64,000 nt of DNA from Atopsyche davidsoni (lineage: Eukaryota > Arthropoda > Insecta > Trichoptera > Hydrobiosidae): assembly GCA_022113835.1 (NCBI GenBank), contig JAILWY010000007.1:2795001-2859000 (forward strand). The letters run 5' to 3'. The translations under genes and the position numbers were made by a program. Shown here piece by piece: positions 42,561-55,650 of the stretch. The notes beneath the pieces were generated by a model. The model saw only the letters and a program-made list of their open reading frames with translations, made no database searches and had not been told where the DNA came from. Within the stretch, counting starts at the first letter, position 1; every line of letters begins with the position of its first letter.

Positions 42561-45060
42561 TTGAATCTAACGAAATGTTTCTCTTTTACCGTCTGTTTTA
42601 TATCGCACTGGACCTATTTCCGGATTCACTCAAACGAAAACTTACTATATTAACTGATCTATCCTTAAAATTACGAGTTATTATCCTCAATACGTTTCAT
42701 TTTAGAAATTAATTTATTATAAGCTTACGCGATTGCGTAAACCAGGAGCATCCGTTGTTTATTTTAGAGGTAAAAGATATAATGCGTATTAAGGATCATT
42801 TGTTAAAATGAGTCTTGTAAAATTATTTTTGTTTTTATATTTAACAATTGACAGTTTTAAGAAAAATTTTACACTAACCAATAAAAAAAGCAAGTAATAT
42901 TTATAAAAAATACTATCGTATCTAAGCACTATAATCCGACGATATTTAAACACAAATAAGTTTGAGATAATGATTTTTGCCACAAACAGAAAAATTATAT
43001 TCTGTTCAAGTTTTGCAACTTCTTGTTTTTATTTCATGTTTCGTGCTATTATGAGTGCTGAATGAATGTGTATCAAACTTGAGAGTTTTAAGAATTTTCC
43101 TGTAAACAAGCTAACAAATTTACATTTCTCGGCCTTATAACAATTGAAGAATATTTCTTAATTGATAAGAATCGATTAAGGATCAATTAGACCACAATAT
43201 ACTATTAAATATCTCTAAGTCTTTGAATCGTATGGAAAATAAATCTATAAAAATACCACGAGTAATTATGGTATGAAAATCACGGAGAGATGTACAAAAC
43301 GACAATGCCACAATTAAAAAAAAAAAAAATACATGGAAACATTTAACAACTAGCTAATGAGGGTGGAATTTCTTGCATATGCATCTTGTACATCCTGAAA
43401 TGCCTTTGTTAAATAGCTTACAGATACAAATAAGCCTGAAAACTTTGCGCATTTAGTATGTGGTTTGCCAGAAAATAGAAATAAAGATAAATGCACTGAA
43501 ACATATTACTAGAAATTTGCAGTTTCTACAATTCTTAGCAAAAATAAAAAATCTTGGAAAACCTCTAAATATATACAAAATAATACAATTTATTTACACG
43601 AAAACATGTGTAGCCTTCCCATCAATTCTTTAGCTGAATGAGACGACTCTGTAAGGCGATGGTATTTATACAAAGTGATTATTTTGGCAAAACCTATCAT
43701 ATAGAGGGTTGCTATATTCGACTGAAATAAAGGGTGAAAACGCAAAGAGGAAATCATATCTTGGAAGGTTAATGGAAACCCCTAAAGTATTCAAAGGGGT
43801 GTTATGACGAATTGATACAAAAATATGTATTTAAAAAGTTGGCAATAAAAACTGCAGTTATTTTTAAAAAGAAAAATCAATTTTCAAATAAATGATAAAT
43901 TAATGTAAACGATTTTTTTTCAATAACAAAACCAATATAAAGTAAACAAAATTGATATATTTAACAGAATCTCCTTCTTGGTAGTAAAATTGGTATTAAC
44001 TAGTTAAAAGTTAGTAAACCTTCTCTATAAAAAATAATTCTTTTCTCAAACGAAAGAAGAATCATCCCTTACTGAATTAAAAATAGATAAGTAAAATTAC
44101 CTGTAAAAAAAAAAAAAACTTTGAACAACAGCCCCGGATTATTGCAAGCCTTGTTAAATTGAAAACGAATTTTTAATATCTTCTTTAAAAGCAAGTGAAA
44201 TCATTTTTTCATGATGGGGACAGTAAAAATTGTTTGACAAATGAATTTTGTATTTTTTTAGCGGAAGTAAATGTGTTTGTAAAAAGCGTAATTTATTTAT
44301 GACGGACGTGCTTTTAAATTAAGTAAAAATACACGTGACATTTGTTTCAGCGCAATAAAGAGAGCCAAAAGAATTATGAAAACATTTTTATGCAAACAAA
44401 TTTTCGGGGTTCGCTGTAAAAAAATTTTTATAATAATATATTATCAAAGTGGCTAGTTAAATATATATTATAAATCGCATCAATTTCTTGTATTTCATTT
44501 ATGTTATATCTACATAACTGTAATTATTAAATTTTAACTAAACGAGTCAGTGCAAGCCGAAAAAGCGAGATGTTTTGATTATTAATGTTACTAAAACCTC
44601 TAAGCTCACAAATATGTTTTGAAATTCAGGAAATGGAAATAGAGATGGCATTTCCATGAAATGTTCATCTTCATATATGGCGTGTAAACTGCCTAGAACA
44701 GTAACGGTGAACTTATGGCACGCTGAAACATATAATAATATTTATTTATTAGAGCGTGATATGAGAAAAGATGATATAATAAAATATAAATTAGAAAAAA
44801 AACTGACAAAATACATTAAAGAAAGCTTAAAATTTGAACACGATAATCAAAGTAAAACTTATCAAATAAATAAATAATTTCAATTAAGAATGTCCGATTT
44901 TTATGAAATATTGTTCTGCTTGTAAAATGACTTCGCTTGGTTAAAAATTTTAAAGATTTGTACGTATTTCGAGATGTGTCAAAGTGAGTAAATAAAACGG
45001 AAGTATAGTAGTCATATCTCAAAAGGTTTGTCATTACTGTCCGGAGCTACGGTGCACCCA
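42561..45060. other. Long AT-rich stretch, nothing recognised
   Basis: AT-rich DNA with poly-A runs near 43317 and 44106. A 73-codon plus-strand frame (44656-44877), lysine-rich in its second half, shows no known domain. Confidence 0.5.
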
Positions 45061-45129
45061 ACAGGCTTAAAACTTCCGACTTGGCGTGCACTGTTTCTGC
45101 TCTACAGAATCATACTTTATTAATATATA

Positions 45130-45160
45130 CGCACACACACACACACATACACACACACAT
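45130..45160. repeat. (CA)n microsatellite
   Basis: About 15 CA dinucleotides interrupted by one TA, starting near 45130 and followed by AT-rich sequence. Confidence 0.95.
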
Positions 45161-47648
45161 AAAAATATATATATCATCTTGAGAGCCTTTCCTCAGAGGA
45201 GGTTGGTTATGATTTCACTGTACACATTTTTTTCACTGTACACTTTCGACTTCTAGCGACTAGCGTAAACTTTTCATCCACATTACATTTTTCCTCTTTT
45301 TTTTTGAATTTTATATAATATATATATATTAAGATATATAATGCGAATTTGGCATTATCGTACTACGTTAAAAATAACGGTTTCAACAATAATAATGCAG
45401 TGTTAAAGTTTATACGAATTTGAAACATTTGTCTTTTGAGCACGGGCGCAGCTGGCGAGTCACGTACAAGGGATTAAAATGCTCTCAAATATACTGTTTG
45501 TTTATTCCAGACTACACCCCTGCAGCTATAGTGCTCCAAGAAAACATTATCTTATTATCTAGGGGATGTTTTATTGCTTTTTACTGTTTTAATTCTCTGT
45601 ACACGCAAAGATAAGCGAACGTAACTATCCAACTTCATTAACAGGGGTTTTTAATATTGAATTTTTTAATTTCAGTTTTCATAACGGACTTTAATAAAAA
45701 TTAACATTTGTTGATGTCAGTATAATTTTACAGTTAGTCTCGTTTGGCCATAAAGCATAAAAATATGTTTTGTGTTTCAGTTTTATGTACTACTTATCTG
45801 TTACTACTTGCGTAAGACAGAAATGCCCATGCTGCTTTATTAACTATTATATAAGTTAATATTTTATGTTTTGTACAAACAGAATTAAAAATTTAATATT
45901 TAGTCATTGTTTATGCATGCTGTTCAAAAAATATTTAATCATAATGTTGTTCACTTAAAAACAGATTAATAGAAAATAAACTACACTGTAAGTCGATAAA
46001 GGTAAAACTTAAAGTTAGGAAGGAACCACAAAGATAACTTAAATATCACGCAGTAAGCTTATGATCTGTTTTTGACATGTTTTGTATAAAATTTAGAGTT
46101 TCCTCGTTTTAAAGTTTCTTAATCTATATTATAAGCTTTCAATATCAAATATGTATTTAAACGTTTGCGTAAAACATGTCTATATTTATTTTTCAATTAT
46201 ATTTTATTTACCATAGATTAATTTGTACAAGATGTGCTTTGTTCATAGGTGTCATTGACATTCTTATATCTTTAATAATAACCCCAGTGCCGTAACCAAA
46301 ACAACGGCAGCTTTATATTAAAACGCAGCTCGAATCCCAAGGATAAAGTATATTTCATTATAGATATATTTTAAAATATAATATATAGATAAAAAGATAC
46401 CAGTATTTATAGCATCTTACTTATTGAGCTGATTCAAATAATATTATTATCAAAATAACTTTAGAGTTCAAGCTATGTGAAAATATCTTTTTTGTATTTT
46501 TCAGTGCTGGTAATTAAAGATATACGGGAAAAATTTAATTCAAAAGCTTCATTACTTTTAATTGCAAACAAATATGACAAATTGGCAACGTATTCAGAAT
46601 ATGTTAAACCATTTCTGTAACCTTTGAATTAATTTTAAAGCGACTCATAAATACTTAAGAAATTAATAAAAGAAGTCGATTCTTTAAATAACAAATTATA
46701 AAGTGAAAATATATATATGTGTACGATACAAATTCATTTGAAAATAAATTCATTATATTCTGAAATGTTATAATGAATAAATTCTAAGCTAATAACACAG
46801 CCTACAACGAGAGTCCATCAATTAAATAACATTCGGATCAACGAAGTAGAATTCACAATATTTTTCATTGTATTTTTTAAAATCCCTTGATAATGTTTTA
46901 GATAAAGCTTCCCTTCCCTTTGAAAAAATCCCGCAACCACGACAGACAAAGGTAGTATTAATTATGTGGTACAAAAACGTCCCTTCCGATTTGAGGCTTT
47001 ATTTTTTATTGTCCTAATGAAACGCCGAGGTTATAATCCGTGAAGGATCGTAGGGTCGTCAATCCATTTATATGGACCCCTGCAACACCTGACCGAGGGG
47101 GTCGTAAAATCAACAGATATTGAGAAGGTTTTTTTTTTTTAATTTTACTGTCCAATTCTTGAGTTGAGGTTACTTTACTTTGAATTCATCAAATATTATT
47201 TTTATGTATTTATCTCACCAAAAAATAATCCATTGCTTTTTTTTAAAATCCACCAACTGTTTTCATGAATTCAACGAAAGTTTTTTTAAACTATTTCTAT
47301 ACCACTGTTTGATCGAACCAAAGCCTGTGTGGACATCACAAAATGGCAGCGCAATATTGGATCATCTCTTATTAACGCCACCAATGTAGAGGGAGAAATC
47401 GAGCTTAAAAAGTCCACATATTTACTGTGCAGATTGTTTTATACATTCTTACAAATAACACGCTCAGTACTATTTTAAAATTATTTTTGACTAAAGTTTA
47501 ATTTTTTAATAAAATCACATTGACATCATATTTGATTTCATCACTTTATTTTTTTAATATTTCATGTCGCTAAAGGTTTACATTTTTAATATTCTATGTT
47601 CCAGGTTATTATTTTTTAAATATTTAATAAATAAATTTACGCGTATAT
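45161..47648. other. AT-rich stretch, no gene recognised
   Basis: TTTCACTGTACAC occurs twice, about 22 bp apart, near 45213-45250. A short GC patch is at 47020-47110 (AACGCCGAGG, GACCGAGGGGGTCG). Nothing else is recognised. Confidence 0.45.
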
Positions 47649-47930
47649 TCACATATACCATACATTTTCCATTATATCAAATTGGTGATTGAACTCTTGA
47701 ATATATTTAAATCTTATTACAGATAAGGTTACCATCCTTAAACAAAACACGCCTGCCTCTCGTTCTAATCCTCTAACAATAAAACTACACGAAACACTTG
47801 CCGAGCCCAACTCGGCAGACCCTTCAGGCTGAATCCCTTCCCTAGAAACCTTAATGGGTAACCCAACTCCTTCGAAGCCTCTACCATGCGTATGCCTTAC
47901 ATGGAGAAAACAAGGATATACAATAGGCAT
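47649..47930 (-). other. Unrecognised 93-codon frame with raised GC
   Basis: A minus-strand frame reads GFEGVGLPIKVSREGIQPEG, then SAELGSASVSCSFIVRGLER, and has a composition unlike the flanks. I do not recognise a domain. The peptide-like composition and raised GC could indicate a fragment of an unidentified mobile element or an exon, but no start context, splice signals or neighbours support it. Confidence 0.2.
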
Positions 47931-50699
47931 TTTGTTAAATTGTATTGAGAATTTGATATACGTACAAGAACGCTGGCAAATAAATCAAATGCAAAAATAT
48001 TTTTGGATTAATTAGGGGAAAAGAAAATACATGTAAATTTATTTACTATGTATATTATTTACACAATTAAATGGTGTTAAATTAAACTAAGGATTGACAT
48101 TCCAAATTTTTTTTCAAATATATTGTTTGCCACAAAATTTTGCATTTATGCAGTTATTTAAAACTTATTAATAATTTTTACTACACTCCCTTTGGAATTT
48201 TAAAATAAATTTTAATTATTGACAGTAAAAAAACAAATTTAATTCTTATTCACCAATCAACATGATCAATATAAAGACAACAAAAAATTCTACCTTTATA
48301 TATTTAAACGTCCTTGCTGAAAAACCATTTTACTCTGTTGTCGCAGTACAAGCAGGGAAGTACTTAAAGGTTGTATATCCGGTTTCACAACTTCCTCACA
48401 CTCGCTTCGATGCCTCCTTTCAGGCCTTAATCATGACGATCTTTCTCACTCCGCATTACCCACATACAAATCCATTATTTATTTAAATTTGACTTTAGTC
48501 TGAAAATTTTATTCAGCGGGAGCGACATTTATTTAATCATCTATAGAGTAACATTTCATCCCCTGATAAAAAGTCACACTTCTCAAATGAAATGTCACTT
48601 AGCAACACGAAATACCTCATTCCGAGACGTGCATTACCATAATGCATTTTACATTATCACCAAGTTACTACTGAAGTTGCGATATTTAAGGAAATGCACA
48701 AAATGGAGGGGAGTTGTCTATAGCAAATATTTCATGTGCATACAACCCAGAATGCATGTATCTTTTACCTCACATAAAGTTGTTTATAACTATTTTACGA
48801 CGAGTAAATACTATGAATATTTTTTACTTATGAATTTAAAACACAAAATAATTAATTTTGTTGAATGAAATAATAAAAAATAAAGGTTTTTAGATAAGTC
48901 AATCGTGTAAAAACAATGTTTAATTAAGTTTTTTATACTTATCATCTACAAATTTGCTCATAAATTATTACATAATGCGTTTGTTTTCTATTTTGTAATA
49001 TGACTTTGTATTTCACATAGATGTAAAATATTCATCAAACAGAATAATATTAAATATTAATCAGTTAATGATATTCAAATACCATTTACAGCCGACACAC
49101 AATAATACAAAAAAGGTTTAAATTAACCGTTTAGGTAAAGAAATCCCAAATAATGGAGTTAGGGGATGATTTATCTATCCCGAAGGTTCCCTTTTCACAC
49201 CCCCTACCCTCACATTAGCCGCATTACGGGGAGGTTCCGCCCGAAGAGATGTTTACATATTTTTATTTTGAATTTCATTGAAATGGACCACGTTTTGTGT
49301 GAAGAATGAAGTAAACATTACGGTGTAGTTGGAAAAAACATCGCACGTGTAATTTGTAGATCCATGAAACAAATTGTTTACTAATTTCTATGTAGTAGTA
49401 TTTGTTTGTTTATTATTCCAGAATTATCATATTTTTATAAACACAAATAAAAAATTAAAAAATACCAAACTGGAATTAATGCGTATCTTTAGTTTTTCAG
49501 CTTCAATCAAAATGTCTACTTTTCGTTTCATCAGAAATTTTTGAACATCACATTCATTATTAAAGATTATAGTATAATCGAATAGAATATTAATTAAATT
49601 CATTGAATATATTTAAACAATAAATAATCAAACATTGTTGAACAAATTATTATTCATTTCACAGAAAAAGATCAGGTTTCAGCACATTATTGTTTCTCTG
49701 AAGAACCGATTAAGGTAGCTCACATTTATATCTAGTTTTCAACAGCTCAAAACTTAACCAGTAAGATTTTTTTATTTCACATTAGTGTGTAACTTCATAT
49801 ATGCTTAAATATAGACGTAAAAAGTTGATCGCGATTATTTGCACTGAAAATGAGACTACTATAAGAAAATGCTTATTCAGTAAAAATATATCGATTAAAA
49901 TGAGAAATTTGATTTATAATTTATGCATATCCTCAAAGCTGGTTTTAGCTGAATTTTATTCTTGTAATTGATGAAATAGTGAAATCGTAACTTTCAGCAA
50001 AAGTAGGCGAGGTTAAATTAATAAGCTTAGACGAATCGAAGAATGTTCATGAAACTTCCTCGTTGGAGTTGATATTAGTTAGTTTACATTTGCAATATCG
50101 ATTAAGTGAATTAAATAAGTCAAATATTTTGCTTTCATAGTAGATGTTTTGGTAAATGTTAATTGAAATATTATTAATTTAGTTTAAAACAAATCGTACT
50201 ATTATTTATTTAAATATATATTATAATAGTATATTTTACATCAATAATTGTATTTACGTACAACAAAGAGACGTTTAAAAAAATGCTAAAAATCTAAAAC
50301 CATGGTATATGTTCCATATAATTATAAAAAAACGTGTTGACCACACCTAGAAGAGGTGTAGTTACAGATTTACTTTTAATTAATTTTTTTCTTCCCTAGG
50401 ATAATGTATATGATAAACTAATAATTATTTTTGATCACAAAGAAATCTGTATAATTTAAGCCTGGTTTCATATTATCAGGTAACAAATGTGCAAGAATTT
50501 TAAATGTTTTCGATAATTCAATATTGCCTTTCAAAGTAAAATAAATTTCAACTATAATAATAATAGCAAATGATCATGAAGTATTTTCACTGTTTTTGAA
50601 TCTTTTTATCGTGGTCACACTTACCAATTTGAAAGATTATATAGTGTATATAAATTTTTATTACTTTTATGCATAAAAAGAGTTCAGGGGAAAAAAATA
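47931..50699. other. Long AT-rich stretch with one GC patch
   Basis: A GC-elevated patch at 49140-49260 (TCCCGAAGGTTCCC, GCCGCATTACGGGGAGG, CCGCCCGAAGAG) is surrounded by AT-rich DNA. Frames at 48262-48486 and 48587-48868 are unrecognised. Confidence 0.45.
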
Positions 50700-51010
50700 G
50701 ATTTCACATGCTCCAAAAACCCGATACGGTATTTTTACCTTGGACACTAGCATTTAGGAGTGTGCGGGGAGGAGGGTGCAGAATGGGGTTGAAGTTTATG
50801 ATTAATGAGAGGCTGTCACATCTTTATGTTGGCTGTGAATAAACCGAAGGAAATACACACTAGCTCCACAGGAAATAGACCGCTACAGCGAGTACTACCA
50901 CCATCTACCAGCCTTCGTGTTGTGAAACCGAATTTATTTACAGGGTTTTTTTGGACATTTAACATTGTTGTACGAGGAGTATTGTTGCTTTTGTGGTGGC
51001 ATGTTTGTTC
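50700..51010. other. GC-elevated block with overlapping frames
   Basis: Frames of 98 codons (plus, 50805-51101) and 78 codons (minus, 50816-51052) overlap at a mildly GC-raised segment. Neither has a recognisable domain. A regulatory block or a fragment of an unknown repeat are both possible. Confidence 0.2.
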
Positions 51011-53219
51011 TGATACACGGTTAAGTATAAGTGCTTGTATTTTAGATAACAATAGAATGATTGTTCATTTTGTATGTAAATTAGAAAGGCCAATTCAATG
51101 ATAATGGAAACATACAGAAGCGTGTTTCTTTTTGACGTTGACAAGAAAAGTGCAATATTTTTTTATTTATCAATCAAATGATGGCGTATTACTAATTGTT
51201 TCAAATGTAAACCGATTGTATAAAAGCAGTTTAAAACTAGTAATGGTAATAAAAGTCAATTTGATACATGAGTTTAAATGAATATCATTAAAAAAAAATT
51301 CTGATTATTTTATTGGGTCTGAAATATATTGAGAATCACAATGATTAATAATGCATCTCGCAGAAAATAGATTTTGGTAATTCAAATATAGCTTGTCTTT
51401 AAAATAATTTTTAGGTTTAATTTAGTCTTAAGCAGTTTTTATTAATAATAATGAATATAAGAGAATTAAAAATAAATTATACTTATTAAATTGAAAAAAA
51501 TATATTATCATTACTGTGTATCAGCTATTCATAAAAAAAGTTAAATTGAAAAAAAAACACTTCAAACGTATTTCTACGTTATATGCCATCGTATAAATTG
51601 AATTGTTTAATACCAAAATATTTTTATTTTTCAGAGGTTTTTATATTTATAAATAATATTATAAATCACTGAAATAGCAGTCGGAACGTTATATTTATGC
51701 CCTGCTCCGATAAATTCACAAACTTACAGAATATTTCTTAGCACAACTTCGGAATAATGTTCTGTTTCTGACAGCCTGAAAAATAAATTTAAAATAGAAT
51801 ATTATGAAGACGGAAGTTCGATTTGCAAATATGTGACACAGGAAAGGATTTTTTATGTTCTGCTGAAAATATAAAGCGTTACATTTGAATTTTTTTTTTT
51901 TTTTAAATAACTCAATTTTTTTTCGATAAAAATTAGCTTTTGGTGGTAAGAAGATTGTTGTGCGTGTTTAGTAATGTGTTTGAAAGTAAGCAAAGGTTAT
52001 ATTATTAAAAAAATACATATTAAAGAAAATCCAACTTGTCGAAAGTTGTTAAGTGAGACTAATACCAGATAAGGGTGGAATCATCCCCTAGGACAGTCTG
52101 GCTACCTGCTTCAAGAGTGGGATATCAGTGTTGGATATTCTGAGATAACATCTCAAGTGTTCTCAAATATCGGCTGTCCAGTGCTCAAAGATAAAATTAA
52201 ATCGGAAACTTGCGACAAATTAGAAGTTACAGTTTTGTATCCGGAGTTAAACTTTGGTTCTATTTTTTGTAAACTTGTTTATTAGAATGATAATTAAATA
52301 TATGTTATTTTTTTTTTTAATGTTACAAAAAAATCTTTATTGGATTACTTTCAGAGATACTCAAGTGTGTACGGATTTTATCATAAAAAAGCAGTGAAAC
52401 GTCATAGAAAGCAATCAGAATCTAAAATCGTAAAATACCCCTCCTTTTCAAATACTCTTTGCTAATCTGTTTTTATTACTTGTTTGAAGTATTTATTCTG
52501 TTTTCCAAATTTTTATTGTTTGCTGTAAGAAAAAAAAGTGTTTTATTTATCTCTAATTACTTCAGTTAAATTTATTGGCACGTTTATCTTAAATACCGAC
52601 AATTTGAGGCTTTATAATTTATTTTGATTCTATTTCGATATGAAACTTTAACGATTTTCCCAATGAATGAGTCAAAGCTTAATCACAAAATAGATAAATG
52701 TATAAACAACCCGAAAGTTTTTTTATGATAAGCTTTCTTATTTATGAAAAATTATAAGTTTAATCGTAGTATACAAGTATAATCAATGACCGTTCTTTAA
52801 AAAAAAAGAAGTATCAAATATGTATGATTTATCATACAAGTTGATAACATATATAAAAAAAAAATATTCAATCCAATTCAAAACAGATAAATTTTCGGTT
52901 TCATCATATCATTAACAAAAATTTGGTCGTTATCGATCCATAGGTGGATGAAAAGTTTAATAAAGTCGTTTCATCAATTTTTTGGTAGTACCTGTAGATC
53001 TTATCGATTAGTATTTTTTTCCATGTTTTAATAGTTAATATTTTAGATTACTGAAAAAATAGTAATTATAATTTTAAAAACTAATCAAATTTTATCGCAA
53101 CAAAAATAACTTTGAAATTAATTTATTATAATAAAATTAAAAATGCTCCGTGCGAGCACAAAGAACATCATTGTGATAAAAAAAATAAAAATCTCCGTGT
53201 CATGATTACTTTAAAATTG
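51011..53219. other. Long AT-rich stretch, nothing recognised
   Basis: AT-rich DNA apart from a mildly GC-raised segment at 52060-52200 with short repeated words (GATAACATCTCAAGTGTTCT). No gene is supported. Confidence 0.5.
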
Positions 53220-53460
53220 CCTATACAGACCCATCCAGATCTATTCATAGTACCGTCCCGCCCCATCCCCCAGCCTCACCCCCAACCCCCACGGTCTTTT
53301 CTTCCACTGTCACGTGACGTCACTGCGATGATAAACTGTCATGGCGGCGAAAAATGGCTCCTTTTTGTATCGGGTTTCATTTGTGTCCATTTTGAGCCGC
53401 TATCGCATTCGTCGTGGCCCGGTTTGTTTGGCTATGTGACGCGTGAGTAACTCATATTTT
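53220..53460 (+). promoter_or_regulatory. CpG-rich promoter-like or Polycomb-element-like island
   Basis: CACGTG (53311-53316) overlaps the CRE palindrome GTGACGTCAC (53314-53323). ATGGCGGC (53341-53348) and a second ATGGC (53354) are YY1/Pleiohomeotic-type words, with GAAAA between them as found in Polycomb response elements. TTGAGCCGCTATCGC and CGTCGTGGCCCGG follow. A GTGAGTAAC splice-donor-like word at 53443 could end a first exon. The 112-codon frame covering it (53112-53450) has no known domain. Confidence 0.4.
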
Positions 53461-54285
53461 ATTTCCTAGTACAAAAGATATTTTTTTTATAGCGACGGAG
53501 ATATTTTAGGCTTTTTTTTATTATTTATACAACCAATTATTGTTTGCGAGTTTTAATGCAACAGTTTTATAATGTTACTTTGAAGAAAAATATCAAATAT
53601 CTTGATTACGGAATATAGTGGATTTTGAACATTGACCTCTTTGCTTAACAGCCTTGGGCTTAATCCATTTGTTTACTGTGAAATTTTTGAGTAAGAGCCT
53701 TAAAAGATAGTTTATAAGTGCAATTATTTTAAATTTTTTCCAAATTTAAAGACTTCTTCTAGTGTCTCTCTTCATAGGAGACTAGTGACCAATTCATTTA
53801 ATATATTCATATCTCACTGATTCGACCGTACTTTAAAATGCCTGCCACTTTAACTTTTATGAAATTCAAGGAAATCGCTTTACTATGTCTTTTATATGAT
53901 ATCCAAAATGACATATATTAGCGTACATATAATTAAATATTTTTGAAAACTCAAACCAAATACAAATTGAGGCAGCTAATTTATCAAGGTCTGCAGAGTT
54001 CTGTCAAACTTTTACTGGATTAAGTAATAAATTATTGAGTTTGATTGATTATAAAAAAAGTACTTTTCTAATTTACTGAAAGCCTTTTAATTGGGCCAAT
54101 ATAATAGCTGAAAATAATATCACAAACTTAACTAACACAAGGAAACTATTCTAAGCGGCTTACTTGTCCAGATGGGTCCTTCTATTATTTTAGTATGTAT
54201 ATAAGTGGTACGGACATTACCGAGTCTTTGTTCGTGAATTACAGACCAACCATTCGCTAAACACCCCAAGAGCGATGTTCTCATG
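53461..54285. other. AT-rich stretch, nothing recognised
   Basis: No gene, repeat or structured element is recognised. Confidence 0.55.
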
Positions 54286-54292
54286 ATATATA

Positions 54293-54340
<48 letters not shown>
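54286..54340. repeat. (TA)n microsatellite
   Basis: A run of about 27 TA dinucleotides with short ATTTATT interruptions near its start. It ends at AGGCAG. Confidence 0.95.
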
Positions 54341-54343
<3 letters not shown>

Positions 54344-55483
54344 CAGATGTAACACATCCCACCTTGCTACAGTACCGGCTTATCTTACTGTGGGGATTAT
54401 TATAATAAGGGTGCATTCTAAATATTCAATAATTCACATAATTTGCGTAAACAAACCATAAGGATCTATGACCTAATATAGTAACAAACAATGTTCACAA
54501 GATCTCAAATTCGGCTCTGAGTAAAACAATAGGTTTGTGAAATTATTGAAATTTTATTAATCTATCTTAAGTATCTAGATTTAAGAGAGAATCAGCAGAT
54601 TCTTAAGAATACTTTCGAGAAAATTTATAACATGCAATGCCTTAAGAACAACAAAAGGCGTTTCAAGTTTATTTTTAATACACCTAGCTGAACTTCTATC
54701 AGTATAATAATATTCAAGTGAACCCATTACACGCACACCTTTTTGTACTAGCATATTAAATTACATATAAATTCACTTCAATGTTGTAATTAAATAATAA
54801 AAAATAATATTACCTCGCAAATAAGGCAAAAAATTCTCCGTAGTTTTTGAATGCAGCAACTCACCTGAAAGAAAAAGCAAATCATGAATACATTGAATTT
54901 ATTAAATAATTAATGAGCAATAGTAGATGTTTGAATTTATAACGAATATACAAATAAGACAAATAAATGTGTATATTTCATATAAACCTAAAGAAAAATA
55001 AAGATGATCTGAAAGAATTTTTTTTGTAAAACTTTACTTACGTTACAGTAGCTTTACCACAAGAATTTCAAATATTATTTTAGTAAGATATTTTAAATGA
55101 AATCCCAACTTATTACGAAACTCATAACTCACCTTGTACAAACATGTAATTAATTCAATTTTTTTAATGAATGCCATTAATTTTATTTTAATTACCCGTT
55201 TTAAGCACGCATTATTTTTTCAAGAAATGACTAAGGCTGAAATTGCCTGCCTACCGTGTGTTTCAAAAGAACACTATCTTCCTAACACGAATGTGTCACA
55301 ATACACCTTCGTATTGTTTCTTATCGGGGTATTTTTTATAAACATAATTTTCAGTGTTCCCTGTTATTTTAAGAGAGAAAATGTGGACATGCAACCTTTT
55401 GTCTACGAATAATACAAGAATTTTCACATTTAAACAAGCTTGCTAATTTTACTTTATATTGATATAATAAGTGGAGGATAGAA
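54341..55483. other. AT-rich stretch with an unrecognised frame
   Basis: A 92-codon plus-strand frame (55134-55412) encodes a hydrophobic C-terminal segment (FVLFLIGVFFINIIF) and a cysteine pair. It has no recognisable family and is probably chance. Confidence 0.4.
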
Positions 55484-55650
55484 TAGTATAGTAAAGTATG
55501 GGGTAGTAATTTTACAGTAAATACTGCTTAAGAGTACCAATCATTATAGTATTGTATAGTACAGTATAATTTATAACAGTAAAGTATATAGTAGTTAAGA
55601 AAAAGTATAGTATTATAGAGTATGGAAAATAATGGCATAGTATTGTACAT
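55484..55650. repeat. Low-complexity TAGTA/GTATAG tract
   Basis: The words GTATAGTA, TAGTATTG and AGTAAAGTATA recur irregularly over about 165 bp. The tract is a degenerate simple repeat with no fixed period. Confidence 0.7.

Noticed and set aside
52985..53005. TACCTGTAGATCTTATCG as a miR-10 family match
   Set aside because: It departs from the miR-10 mature sequence (after GTAGATC, and at the first bases), and there is no hairpin partner.
55134..55412. 92-codon frame with a membrane-like segment and cysteines
   Set aside because: No homolog pattern is recognised, no GC or codon signal distinguishes it from the flanks, and AT-rich DNA readily encodes hydrophobic runs.
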